A stretch of DNA of 8,430 nucleotides, taken from Alphaproteobacteria bacterium. GTDB lineage: Bacteria; Pseudomonadota; Alphaproteobacteria; Micropepsales; Micropepsaceae. Location of the stretch: positions 1 through 8,430 of the forward strand of contig JAGWRJ010000033.1 of NCBI GenBank assembly GCA_028869725.1. The letters are read 5' to 3'. A model generated the notes under the pieces. The model worked only from the letters and a program-made list of their open reading frames with translations. It was not told the DNA's origin and did no database searches. Both the position numbers and the translations under genes were made by a program. Of this stretch, positions 1 to 6,919 are shown in pieces (position 1 is the stretch's first letter; the number at the start of each line of letters is the position of its first letter).

Positions 1-178
1 CAGTCAGGACCGGATTGAGATAGGCGTATCCGGTCAGCCTGCCATCCTCTGTCATCGGAGCGATCAGGATGGGCAGTGCGACCTGGTGGGAACTCGCCGG
101 CCTCGCGGGCGGCGAACCTGCGACGGCGCCGGAGGCGGCCACAAGGAGCAAAAACAGGGAACCGAGCAACACACGCAT
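1..178 (-). CDS. Partial exported protein of unknown function (N-terminal 59 residues)
   Basis: The reading frame starts at an ATG at 176–178 and stays open to the left edge, so only the N-terminus is present. It begins MRVLLGSLFLLLVAASGAVA, a classic Sec signal peptide: one Arg, a Leu-rich core of about 12 residues, and an A-x-A-like end that predicts cleavage near residue 20 before GSPP. A Pro/Ser-rich stretch follows, then a more ordered segment with LPILIAPMTEDGRLTGYAYL. The gene starts 43 nt after the thiL stop on the same strand, so it is probably the next member of the thiL operon. No strong Shine-Dalgarno sequence is visible. An ATG at 184–186 is out of frame. I do not recognise the family. 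A periplasmic or secreted location is inferred from the signal peptide alone. Confidence 0.7.
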   Translation of the reverse strand, partial: MRVLLGSLFLLLVAASGAVAGSPPARPASSHQVALPILIAPMTEDGRLTGYAYLNPVLT

Positions 179-221
179 GCGCCCATGCTCGCAGCGGGAG
201 ACTAACGGCGGGTTAGCGGGC

Positions 222-1181
222 CTAAAAATGGGTCCAGCCGCCCTTGGCCAGTGGAAGCTGACGCCCTGCTGCCAGCAGGCGGACCCCGGATCCCGCCTCG
301 ACACGGCCGATCTCGCTCACCACGGTACCTGAAGCCCGCGCCCGTTCCAGAACCTCCAGCCGATTGGCGGTAGCCACCGTAAACGCGAGTTCGTAGTCAT
401 CCCCGCACACGGCTGCGCGCAGCGGGGCATCGCTCCCCCAAAGGGCGCGGATGGCCCGCGACAGGGGCAGCCGCTCGGCGTCCACCACAATGGCAACCCC
501 GCTAACCTCCGCGATATGGCCAAGATCGGCGATCAGACCATCGGAGACATCCAGCCCGGCAGTGGCAAGGCCCCGGAGTGCCTGACCGAGGCCAAGTCGC
601 GGTTCGGGGATGCGGTAGCGGGCGACAAGTTCAGCCGGCTCTGGCATCGCCGCGCGCGCCAGCTCAAGCCCCGCCCCGGCATCGCCCAAGGTCCCAGACA
701 CGAACACCAGATCACCCGCCCTGGCGCCGGCGCGCTGGATCATGCCTCCCCTTGGCACCCTGCCAAGCGCAGTCACGGACAGTGCAAAGGGCCCTGGCGT
801 TGCCGTGGTATCGCCGCCAAGCAACGGTAGGCCAAATTGCTCGCCATCGGCGGCAAGACCGCTGGCAAAGTCCCTGATCCAGGCAAAGGGCCGCTCTGAC
901 GGCAGCATCAGTGTCAGAAAATAGCCGACCGGCTCAGCGCCCTTGGCCGCCAGATCCGAGAGATTCACCCGCAACGCCTTCTGGGCGATCGTATGAGCCG
1001 GATCCCCGGCAAGAAAATGCACCCCCTCGACAAGCCCGTCTGTTGTCACCACAAGCTCGTCCTCGGCGGCCATCCGGATGAGAGCGGCATCATCCTTAAG
1101 GCCAAGCGCAGCCGGCGCCCCGCGCGTGAGCGGCGCGAAGAGTTGGGCAATCAGTTCGAATTCACCGGGCCTTGCGTTCAT
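222..1181 (-). CDS. thiL: Thiamine-monophosphate kinase ThiL
   Basis: ThiL phosphorylates thiamine monophosphate with ATP to give thiamine diphosphate, the active cofactor, in the cytoplasm. The 319-residue length is usual for the family. Expected PurM/ThiL-like motifs appear in order: GEFELI near residue 6, KDDAAL (29–34) with the paired Mg-binding Asp, TTDGLVEGVHF (46–56), NLSDLAAKGAEP (73–84), LGGDTT (121–126), DVSDGL (211–216) and GDDYEL (260–265). The ATG at 1179–1181 is preceded by GAGAAGG about 3 nt away, close but usable. The gene lies 46 nt downstream of nusB, an arrangement seen in many alphaproteobacteria where thiL follows ribH–nusB. No thiamine (TPP) riboswitch is visible upstream, so expression probably depends on readthrough from the rib–nusB genes. 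Confidence 0.97.
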   Translation of the reverse strand: MNARPGEFELIAQLFAPLTRGAPAALGLKDDAALIRMAAEDELVVTTDGLVEGVHFLAGDPAHTIAQKALRVNLSDLAAKGAEPVGYFLTLMLPSERPFAWIRDFASGLAADGEQFGLPLLGGDTTATPGPFALSVTALGRVPRGGMIQRAGARAGDLVFVSGTLGDAGAGLELARAAMPEPAELVARYRIPEPRLGLGQALRGLATAGLDVSDGLIADLGHIAEVSGVAIVVDAERLPLSRAIRALWGSDAPLRAAVCGDDYELAFTVATANRLEVLERARASGTVVSEIGRVEAGSGVRLLAAGRQLPLAKGGWTHF

Positions 1182-1227
1182 CGGCCTTCTCGCTGTGACG
1201 ACACCCTATGACGCCCTGCTCGGTGTC

Positions 1228-1740
1228 TCAGAACGGCAGTTCACCTGACGGAGGGTCTTCACCGAATTCGCGTGCGCGTTTACGCCGGGCCATGCGATCG
1301 AGCACCGCGTTGACGAAGCCAGTTTCGTCGGCATTGAGAAATGCGTGCGCGACATAGAGATATTCGTCGATCACCACCTTGCCGGGAACATCGGCACGCG
1401 CGATGAGCTCGTAGCCCGCGCAGCGCAACACCGCGCGCGCGATCGAATCGATCCGCTCCAGCTTCCAGTTGGCCGCCAGTGAGCGCGCCAGCGCCCGATC
1501 GATCTCGACCTGAAACCGCGTGACGCCCCGCACGATGTCGGCGAAAAAATCCCGATCCGGCGGTCCAGCCGGAATCTCACTTGGCGTGGCAAAACGATGA
1601 TCGAGGAATTCCCCGATGGTATCATCCGCAGGATTGCCAGTGAGTTCCATCTGATAAACTGCCTGTACCGCGGCAAGGCGAGCCGCCCGGCGCGCAGTCG
1701 GGTCGGCAGGTTCGGGTGAAGGCGACGACGAGGCCGTCAA
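1228..1740 (-). CDS. nusB: Transcription antitermination factor NusB
   Basis: NusB binds boxA RNA with NusE (S10) and supports antitermination of rRNA transcription. The protein has 170 residues. After a 16-residue Ser/Pro/Ala-rich N-terminal extension comes ARRAARLAAVQAVYQMELTG (16–35), the conserved first helix with its Arg-rich RNA-binding surface. Later the characteristic all-helical C-terminal pattern includes VVIDEYLYVAHAFLNADETG and FVNAVLDRMAR. The start is a TTG (complement of 1738–1740) that shares bases with the ribH TGA stop (TTGA). The next in-frame Met lies inside the conserved helix and would truncate the domain, so the TTG start is preferred. Translation is probably coupled to ribH. 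The basic end KRAREFGEDPPSGELPF is variable in the family. Confidence 0.95.
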   Translation of the reverse strand: MTASSSPSPEPADPTARRAARLAAVQAVYQMELTGNPADDTIGEFLDHRFATPSEIPAGPPDRDFFADIVRGVTRFQVEIDRALARSLAANWKLERIDSIARAVLRCAGYELIARADVPGKVVIDEYLYVAHAFLNADETGFVNAVLDRMARRKRAREFGEDPPSGELPF

Positions 1741-2192
1741 TGATGCCCTCCAAGACGGCTGCGCGCGGCAACGAGAGCAAGACAGGCCCGTGCCGCATCT
1801 CCGCCTTTGTCCAGTTCGCGGAGCCGGGCCCGCCGCAGCGCCTGCTCCTCATTTTCGACCGTCAATATGCCGTTGCCGATACACAAGCCATGATGAATAC
1901 CAAGATCCATCAGTCCCCGCGCCGATTCATTGGCGACAATCTCGAAATGATAGGTTTCGCCACGCAGAACACAGCCAAGCGCGACATAGCCGTCAAAATG
2001 CTGGCCGGCGCCCTCGCCCGACTTGGCCGCAAATAGAATTGCCGGAGGTATTTCAAGCGCACCGGGAACGGTAATGCGTTCAAAACTCGCGCCCGCAGCT
2101 TTCAGGGCATTGGCCGCTCCTTCGAGCAGCGCATCGGAAATGTGCGTATAAAAGCGCGCCTCGACAATCAGGATGTTGGGCTTGAGGCTCAC
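1737..2192 (-). CDS. ribH: 6,7-dimethyl-8-ribityllumazine synthase RibH
   Basis: RibH condenses 5-amino-6-ribitylamino-uracil with 3,4-dihydroxy-2-butanone 4-phosphate to make lumazine, the penultimate riboflavin step. Family members form pentamers or 60-subunit capsids. The 151-residue length is normal. Visible motifs are EARFYTHISDAL (11–22) with the substrate-stacking aromatic, TVPGALEIP (41–49), LGCVLRGETYHFEIV (72–86) holding the catalytic His at residue 82, and GNGILTVENEEQALRRA (106–122). The start is GTG at 2190–2192 and overlaps the upstream ribB stop as GTGA. The stop overlaps the nusB start. Both junctions suggest translational coupling. I see no sign of truncation. Confidence 0.97.
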   Translation of the reverse strand: MSLKPNILIVEARFYTHISDALLEGAANALKAAGASFERITVPGALEIPPAILFAAKSGEGAGQHFDGYVALGCVLRGETYHFEIVANESARGLMDLGIHHGLCIGNGILTVENEEQALRRARLRELDKGGDAARACLALVAARSRLGGHH

Positions 2193-3301
2193 GACACGTT
2201 CCCGCGAATGGGATGGGTCGCAACAATGTTGAGGCCATAGCCACTCAGGGCCACAGCCTTCTTCTCCGGCGTATCGGTCAAGAGAACCATCTCCTTGATG
2301 CCCAGATCGAGCAGTATCTGCGCGCCCACGCCATATTCCTTGATGCGGGCCCGGTCACTGTCTTCGGCCACGCGCCGAAGCACGATATCCGAAACAAACG
2401 TGGGGCGGTTCTGACGCAGCAGCACCACCACTCCGCGTCCTTCACGCGCAATGATGCGCATGCTTTCCTCCAGGACACGCTGAGCGTAGTTCTTGTAGCC
2501 GAGCAGATCCGAAAAAATGTTGAGGCTGTGCATGCGCACGAGGACGGGTTCGCCCCCCGAAACGTCACCTTTCACGAGCGCTATATGTTCGGCATATTCA
2601 AGGGTGTTGACGTAAACCATCATGCGCCACAGCCCGCCATGGTGGCTGTCAAAGTCAGTCTCGACGGCGCGCTCGATGAAATGGTCGTAGCGGCGGCGAT
2701 AGGCGATCAGATCGGCAATGGTCCCGATCTTCAGTCCATGCAGCTGGGCAAACTGCACCAGATCCGGGAGCCGGGCCATGGTGCCGTCGTCGTTCATGAT
2801 TTCGCAGATGACCCCGGACGGATAAAGCCCGGCCAGGCGCGGAATGTCGACTGCCGCCTCGGTATGGCCCGCGCGCACCAGGGTACCGCCATGCCGGGCC
2901 ACTAGCGGAAAGACGTGGCCGGGCATGACGATGTCATCTGGCCCCTTGGTGGGATCTATGGCTACGGCGATGGTGCGGGCGCGATCATGCGCCGAAATGC
3001 CGGTAGAGACCCCCTCTTTGGCCTCGATCGACACCGTAAAGGCGGTCTGGTGCGGGGCACCGTTGACCTGTGTCATCATCGGAATGCGCAGGGTGTTGGC
3101 ACGCTCCTGCGTCAGAGCAAGACAAATCAGCCCACGGCCATATTTGGCCATGAAATTGATCGCCTGGGGCGTGCACATCTGCGCCGGGATGACAAGATCG
3201 CCCTCATTCTCCCGATCCTCGGCATCCACGAGAATAAACATCCGCCCATTGCGTGCTTCTTCGATCAATTCTTCAATCGACGATATGTAATCGCGGAACA
3301 T
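2189..3301 (-). CDS. ribB: 3,4-dihydroxy-2-butanone-4-phosphate synthase with degenerate GTP cyclohydrolase II-like C-terminal domain (RibBX type)
   Basis: The N-terminal half (about residues 1–205) is an intact DHBP synthase, which converts ribulose 5-phosphate to 3,4-dihydroxybutanone 4-phosphate plus formate. It has VDAEDRENEGDLV (25–37), STGISAHDRART (99–110), GGTLVRAGHTEAAVD (138–152) and SGVICEIMNDDGTMAR (162–177). The C-terminal half (about 206–370) aligns with GTP cyclohydrolase II: GGEPVLVRMHS (249–259), YGVGAQILLDLGI (323–335) and the end SGYGLNIV. However, the zinc cysteines expected after HSE (HSEC…RCDC in active RibA) are absent; the sequence reads HSLNIFSDLLGYKNYAQR, and the catalytic RQEGRG motif reads RQNRPT. 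I infer that the tail has no cyclohydrolase activity. This matches the RibBX variant described in Proteobacteria. The start is ATG, 3 nt after the ribE stop. Automated annotation may wrongly call this bifunctional RibBA. Confidence 0.95.
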   Translation of the reverse strand: MFRDYISSIEELIEEARNGRMFILVDAEDRENEGDLVIPAQMCTPQAINFMAKYGRGLICLALTQERANTLRIPMMTQVNGAPHQTAFTVSIEAKEGVSTGISAHDRARTIAVAIDPTKGPDDIVMPGHVFPLVARHGGTLVRAGHTEAAVDIPRLAGLYPSGVICEIMNDDGTMARLPDLVQFAQLHGLKIGTIADLIAYRRRYDHFIERAVETDFDSHHGGLWRMMVYVNTLEYAEHIALVKGDVSGGEPVLVRMHSLNIFSDLLGYKNYAQRVLEESMRIIAREGRGVVVLLRQNRPTFVSDIVLRRVAEDSDRARIKEYGVGAQILLDLGIKEMVLLTDTPEKKAVALSGYGLNIVATHPIRGNVS

Positions 3302-3304
3302 GGC

Positions 3305-3898
3305 TCAGCTCTGAATGAGGCGCGCGACATAGCGAGCCATAAGGTCGATCTCGAGATTGACCTTTTGGGAGGGATGGAGACGCCCCAAGGTGGTTACGTC
3401 CTGGGTATGCGGAATGATATTGACCCCAAAGCGTGGCCCGTCGACGTCGTTGACAGTCAGCGAGACTCCGTCGAGTGCGACCGAGCCCTTGACGGCGATA
3501 AAGCGTGATAGCGCCAGCGGCGCCTCGAACTGCATGCGCACCGATTCACCTTCGGGGTGCATGTCCTTGAGCTCGGCAACACCATCGACATGGCCGGTGA
3601 CAATATGGCCGCCAAGTTCATCGCCAATACGCATGGCCCGTTCCAGATTGACCGCATCACCGACGCGCCAGCGGCCAAGCGTGGTCCTGGACAACGTCTC
3701 GCCCGACGCCGTGACGGCAAACCAGCGATCGGCTGCCGAGCCACGATCGACCACGGTCAGGCAGATGCCTGAGCAGGCAATCGAAGCACCCAGCGCCACG
3801 CTCGACACGTCGTAATGGGTCGCAATCACGATATGGGTGTCGCCGCGCGCCTCGACATGACGCACCTGGCCGACATCGGTGATGATTCCGGTGAACAT
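3305..3898 (-). CDS. ribE: Riboflavin synthase alpha subunit RibE
   Basis: Riboflavin synthase dismutates two lumazine molecules into riboflavin and the pyrimidine that RibH reuses. The protein has 197 residues and the family's two tandem lumazine-binding barrels. The first covers about residues 1–97 and has the invariant start MFTGIITDVG, CSGICLTVV (42–50) and NLERAMR (84–90). The second covers about 98–190 and has GGHIVTGHVDG (97–107), LDGVSLTVND (142–151) and VNLEIDLMARYV. The parallel motifs SGICLTV and DGVSLTV show the internal duplication. The frame is open for 17 more codons upstream to an ATG at 3949, but MFTGI is the conserved N-terminus and has GAGAGG just before it, so the start is placed at 3898. 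It lies 10 nt downstream of ribD. Also called ribC in some alphaproteobacterial annotations. Confidence 0.96.
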   Translation of the reverse strand: MFTGIITDVGQVRHVEARGDTHIVIATHYDVSSVALGASIACSGICLTVVDRGSAADRWFAVTASGETLSRTTLGRWRVGDAVNLERAMRIGDELGGHIVTGHVDGVAELKDMHPEGESVRMQFEAPLALSRFIAVKGSVALDGVSLTVNDVDGPRFGVNIIPHTQDVTTLGRLHPSQKVNLEIDLMARYVARLIQS

Positions 3899-3902
3899 GA
3901 AA

Positions 3903-3908
3903 CCTCTC
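3903..3908 (-). promoter_or_regulatory. Shine-Dalgarno sequence of ribE
   Basis: On the minus strand GAGAGG lies directly after the ribD TAA stop and 4 nt before the MFTGI start codon. It supports the downstream ATG (3898) over the longer frame start at 3949, which is inside ribD. Confidence 0.6.
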
Positions 3909-5012
3909 TTAGGCCCTTGCCGAATAGCTTTCCAGCATGTCCGGCCCAAACACCCGCACGCCTTCCCTTACGAAACGCGGGGCTTCGTCAAGGCCCAGTG
4001 CCGCAAGTGCACCGACACTGCTACGACCGGCAGCTCCCAGAAGCATGGGGGCCGTAAAGATTGCAAGCCGGTCGGCCCGCCCCCGATTGATGAAGCTTGC
4101 CTGGACGCCGGCTCCCCCTTCGACGAGAAGGCGGGTCACACCGCGATCGGCCAGCGCGTGCAGCACGGCGTCGATGTCAGGACGACCACGGGCATCGCCG
4201 TCCACCCGCAGAACCTCAACCCCACAATCATTAAGGGGTGCGGCATCCGCAGGGCTGGTGGTGAAAATGAGGGTCGGCACCGCGCGCGCCGTCTGGGCAA
4301 GCCGCGTGCCCACCCCGAGCCGCAGACGGCTGTCGAGCACAACCCGCAGCGGTGAACGCCCCTCGAGGCCAGTCAGCCTGCAGGTCAGCAGGGGATCGTC
4401 GGCGAGCACTGTTTCGACCCCGACCAGAATGGCATCGTTTCGGGCCCGCATCAGATGGCCGTACCGGCGGGCTGCGTCAGAGGTGATCCACTGGCTCTCA
4501 CCGGAGGCCGCTGCGCTGCGTCCGTCAATACTGTGGGCGACCTTGAGTGTGACCAGTGGACGCCCCGCGCCCACCCGCAGGAAAAACCCTTCATTCAATC
4601 TTGCAGCATCTTGCGCTAATATATCTGATTTAACTTCAATTTTTGCCTCAGCAAGACGCGCAAACCCGGCCCCCTTGACCCGAGGGTCTGGATCTTCGAG
4701 AGCCGCCACGACCCGTGCGATGCCGGCGCGGATCAGGGCATCGGCGCAGGGTGGCGTCTGCCCCATATGGGCACACGGCTCGAGGGTGACATATGCGGTG
4801 GCGCCGCGGGCACGCACTCCAGCCTGAGCCAACGCCTGGGTTTCCGCGTGGGGACGGCCCCCTGCTCCAGTCCAGCCGCGCCCCACCACGTCGCCGCCGG
4901 CCGAAACGATGATGCAGCCTACCGCAGGATTGGGCGCAACCTGTCCCAGTCCACGTCCTGCGAGCGCAAGCGCGTGACGCATATGGCGCAGATCGTGGCG
5001 ATGGGAGCTCAT
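3909..5012 (-). CDS. ribD: Bifunctional diaminohydroxyphosphoribosylaminopyrimidine deaminase / 5-amino-6-(5-phosphoribosylamino)uracil reductase RibD
   Basis: RibD carries out the second and third riboflavin steps: deamination of the pyrimidine from GTP cyclohydrolase II, then NADPH-dependent reduction of the ribose side chain. The 367-residue length is typical. The N-terminal deaminase (about 1–145) has APNPAVGCIIV (26–36), the zinc/proton-relay HAE (55–57) and LEPCAHMGQTPPC with zinc Cys80 and Cys89. The reductase (about 150–360) has PLVTLKVAHSIDGRSA, WITSDAARRYGHLMRARNDA, ILVGVETVLADDPLLTCR and LLVEGGAGVQASFI. An in-frame TAA about 24 nt upstream fixes the ATG at 5012 as the most upstream ATG; no good Shine-Dalgarno sequence precedes it. 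Residues about 122–144, the domain linker, are encoded by an unusually AT-rich patch (4581–4650) with rare codons. Confidence 0.97.
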   Translation of the reverse strand: MSSHRHDLRHMRHALALAGRGLGQVAPNPAVGCIIVSAGGDVVGRGWTGAGGRPHAETQALAQAGVRARGATAYVTLEPCAHMGQTPPCADALIRAGIARVVAALEDPDPRVKGAGFARLAEAKIEVKSDILAQDAARLNEGFFLRVGAGRPLVTLKVAHSIDGRSAAASGESQWITSDAARRYGHLMRARNDAILVGVETVLADDPLLTCRLTGLEGRSPLRVVLDSRLRLGVGTRLAQTARAVPTLIFTTSPADAAPLNDCGVEVLRVDGDARGRPDIDAVLHALADRGVTRLLVEGGAGVQASFINRGRADRLAIFTAPMLLGAAGRSSVGALAALGLDEAPRFVREGVRVFGPDMLESYSARA

Positions 5013-5129
5013 GACAGCGGACCGAACTTTCCTTTACGCGCCGGAGCCGACAGCCCCCTTCCGTGCACGCGCAGATCAAGCGGACGAAGGGCTCGCCGGT
5101 ATAGCGGCGGCCATCCGGCAGCGCTAACC
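5013..5129 (-). promoter_or_regulatory. nrdR–ribD intergenic gap; no FMN riboswitch seen
   Basis: This 117-nt gap is the largest within the minus-strand gene train and is the natural place for a separate rib promoter. I looked for the conserved FMN riboswitch (RFN) core and do not see it on the minus strand. A GCCGG…CCGGC inverted repeat with a 15-nt loop lies near 5094–5118 but has no T tract, so it is not a convincing terminator. I see no clear −35/−10 pair. Whether ribD is read through from glyA–nrdR or has its own promoter cannot be decided from the sequence. Confidence 0.3.
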
Positions 5130-5588
5130 CTAGTCCTTGTCGCCGGCCAAGGCACCGATCAGGGTCTCAAAATCCTTGGTCTCGCGAAAATTCTTATAGA
5201 CAGAGGCAAAGCGCACGTAGGCCACCTTATCGAGGCTGGCCAGGGCCTGCATTACCAGTTCGCCAATCATGGTCGAGGGGATCTCGTTCTCGCCCATGCT
5301 TTCCAGGCGGCGCACGATCCCGGTAATCATGCGGTCAACGCGCTCAGGTTCGACCGGGCGCTTGCGCAGTGCGTGCATGATCGAACGCTCCAGCTTGTCG
5401 CGCTCGAAGGGTTCACGGCGGTTGTTCTTCTTGATGACGATGAGTTCGCGCAGTTGCACGCGCTCAAAGGTGGTGAAGCGGCCGCCGCAGGCCGGGCAAT
5501 GCCGGCGGCGCCGGATAGCCGAATTGTCCTCGCTGGGACGCGAATCCTTCACCTGGCTGTCGTCATGGCCGCAAAACGGGCAGCGCAT
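5130..5588 (-). CDS. nrdR: Transcriptional repressor NrdR
   Basis: NrdR is a zinc-ribbon/ATP-cone repressor of ribonucleotide reductase genes that senses ATP/dATP. The 152-residue product is standard. It begins MRCPFCGHDDSQVKDSRP, with zinc ligands Cys3, Cys6, Cys31 and Cys34 (RHCPACGGRFTTFERV). The ATP-cone (about 46–138) starts at LIVIKKNNRREPFERDKL and ends near VAYVRFASVYKNF. The frame is open upstream to 5717 inside glyA, but MRCPFCG is the invariant N-terminus and has AGGAG 7 nt before it. The gene starts 13 nt after the glyA stop. An nrdR–rib linkage is common in Proteobacteria. I see no ribonucleotide reductase gene and no obvious NrdR box pair in the window. Confidence 0.97.
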   Translation of the reverse strand: MRCPFCGHDDSQVKDSRPSEDNSAIRRRRHCPACGGRFTTFERVQLRELIVIKKNNRREPFERDKLERSIMHALRKRPVEPERVDRMITGIVRRLESMGENEIPSTMIGELVMQALASLDKVAYVRFASVYKNFRETKDFETLIGALAGDKD

Positions 5589-5595
5589 GGCCTTG

Positions 5596-5600
5596 CTCCT
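5596..5600 (-). promoter_or_regulatory. Shine-Dalgarno sequence of nrdR
   Basis: AGGAG on the minus strand sits 7 nt before the ATG at 5588, between the glyA stop and nrdR. It fixes the nrdR start at MRCPFCG rather than at in-frame upstream ATGs within glyA. Confidence 0.75.
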
Positions 5601-5601
5601 A

Positions 5602-6906
5602 TTATTCGTAAATGGGGAAACGCCGACACAGTTCGAGTACTCGCCCCCGAACCGCTGCTTCAACCTTCGCATCGCCAGCCGCACCGGCCCGCGCCGTGGC
5701 ATCGACCACCTCGACAATCCACTGCCCGATGTCGCGGAATTCGCCCGGTCCGAACCCGCGAGTCGTGCCTGCGGGCGAACCCAGACGGATGCCGGAGGTT
5801 ACCGCGGGCTTCTCCGGATCGAAGGGAATGGCATTCTTGTTGGTGGTAATATTGGCGCGATCTAGGGCCTTTTCGACCTCGTTGCCCTTGGCCTTCTTGG
5901 GACGCAGATCGACGAGCATCAGATGGGTATCGGTCCCGTCTGACACGATATCAAGGCCGCGGCTACGCAGTGTATCAGCCAGAACGCTGGCGTTTTCGAC
6001 GATCGCCCGGGCATAAACTTTGAACTCGGGCCTTAGCGCCTCGGCAAAGGCCACGGCCTTGGCCGCGATCACATGCATCAGCGGCCCGCCCTGTAACCCT
6101 GGGAAAATCGCCGAATTGAACTTTTTGCCCAGATCTGGGTCGCGCGAAAGGATCATGCCGCCGCGTGGACCACGCAGCGTCTTATGCGTCGTCGTGGTGG
6201 CGACATGCGCATACTCGAGCGGATTGGGATGGACGCCCCCGGCCACCAGCCCGGCAAAATGGGCCATGTCGACCATGAAATAGGCTCCGACGCTGTCCGC
6301 GATCTCCCGAAAGGCCTTGAAATCTATGATACGTGGATAGGCCGAACCGCCGGCGATAATGACTTTGGGACGATGTTCCTTGGCCTTGGCGGCTACCTCA
6401 TCGAGATCGATGCGATGGTCCTGGCGGCGGACCCCATAGGACACCGGGCGGAACCATTTGCCCGACTGGTTGACCGGTGAGCCGTGCGTCAGGTGCCCGC
6501 CTGCTGCAAGGTCCAGTCCCATGAACGTGTCCCCAGGCTGCATCAACGCAAAGAAGACCGCCTGATTGGCCTGAGCACCCGAATGCGGTTGGACATTTGC
6601 ATAGGTGCAGTCAAACAGGCGCTTTGCCCGTTCGATTGCCAGGGTTTCGGCGACATCGACGAACTCACAGCCGCCGTAATAGCGTTTACCCGGATAGCCT
6701 TCCGCATATTTGTTGGTCAAAACCGAGCCCTGAGCCTCAAGCACGGCGCGCGAAACGATATTCTCCGAGGCAATGAGCTCGATCTTGTCGCGCTGGCGCC
6801 CCATCTCCTGATCGATCGCGGCGGCCAGCTCCGGGTCGGCGTCATGCAGGTTCTGGCGGAAAAACTGAGAATTCAGCGGCTTAGCCGCTCCCGACATGGC
6901 TGCCAT
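5602..6906 (-). CDS. glyA: Serine hydroxymethyltransferase GlyA
   Basis: GlyA is a PLP enzyme that interconverts serine and glycine while loading tetrahydrofolate with a methylene group, the main one-carbon source for purines, thymidylate and methionine. The 434-residue length fits bacterial SHMT. Visible motifs are IELIASENIVS near residue 42, LTNKYAEGYPGKRYYGGCEFVD (63–84), PHSGAQANQAVF (107–118), GGSAYPRIIDF, YFMVDMAHFAGLVAGG (209–224) with the PLP-nitrogen Asp, and TTTTHKTLRGPRGG with the Schiff-base Lys at about 242. An earlier in-frame ATG at 6972 and a later one at 6897 exist. The start at 6906 is chosen because AAGAGG lies 7 nt before it; residues before PLNSQFF are variable. It is the first gene of the minus-strand train. 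Confidence 0.97.
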   Translation of the reverse strand: MAAMSGAAKPLNSQFFRQNLHDADPELAAAIDQEMGRQRDKIELIASENIVSRAVLEAQGSVLTNKYAEGYPGKRYYGGCEFVDVAETLAIERAKRLFDCTYANVQPHSGAQANQAVFFALMQPGDTFMGLDLAAGGHLTHGSPVNQSGKWFRPVSYGVRRQDHRIDLDEVAAKAKEHRPKVIIAGGSAYPRIIDFKAFREIADSVGAYFMVDMAHFAGLVAGGVHPNPLEYAHVATTTTHKTLRGPRGGMILSRDPDLGKKFNSAIFPGLQGGPLMHVIAAKAVAFAEALRPEFKVYARAIVENASVLADTLRSRGLDIVSDGTDTHLMLVDLRPKKAKGNEVEKALDRANITTNKNAIPFDPEKPAVTSGIRLGSPAGTTRGFGPGEFRDIGQWIVEVVDATARAGAAGDAKVEAAVRGRVLELCRRFPIYE

Positions 6907-6913
6907 GGTTACG

Positions 6914-6919
6914 CCTCTT
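6914..6919 (-). promoter_or_regulatory. Shine-Dalgarno sequence of glyA
   Basis: AAGAGG on the minus strand lies 7 nt before the ATG at 6904–6906. It decides between three candidate in-frame ATGs (6972, 6906, 6897). Confidence 0.65.

Noticed and set aside
69..332. Plus-strand 87-codon frame at the left edge
   Set aside because: It is antisense to the thiL end and to the signal-peptide gene, with no family features; the minus-strand frame explains the sequence better.
2213..2905. Long plus-strand open frame (230 codons) opposite ribB
   Set aside because: It is antisense to the fully conserved ribB frame and shows no recognisable domain; long shadow frames are normal in GC-rich DNA.
5013..5129. 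FMN riboswitch before ribD
   Set aside because: The conserved RFN core sequence is not present on the coding strand of the gap.
4767..5849. Plus-strand open frame of 360 codons spanning ribD, nrdR and glyA
   Set aside because: It runs antisense across three conserved genes and their gaps, with low-complexity Arg/Ala/His content; a GC-bias shadow.
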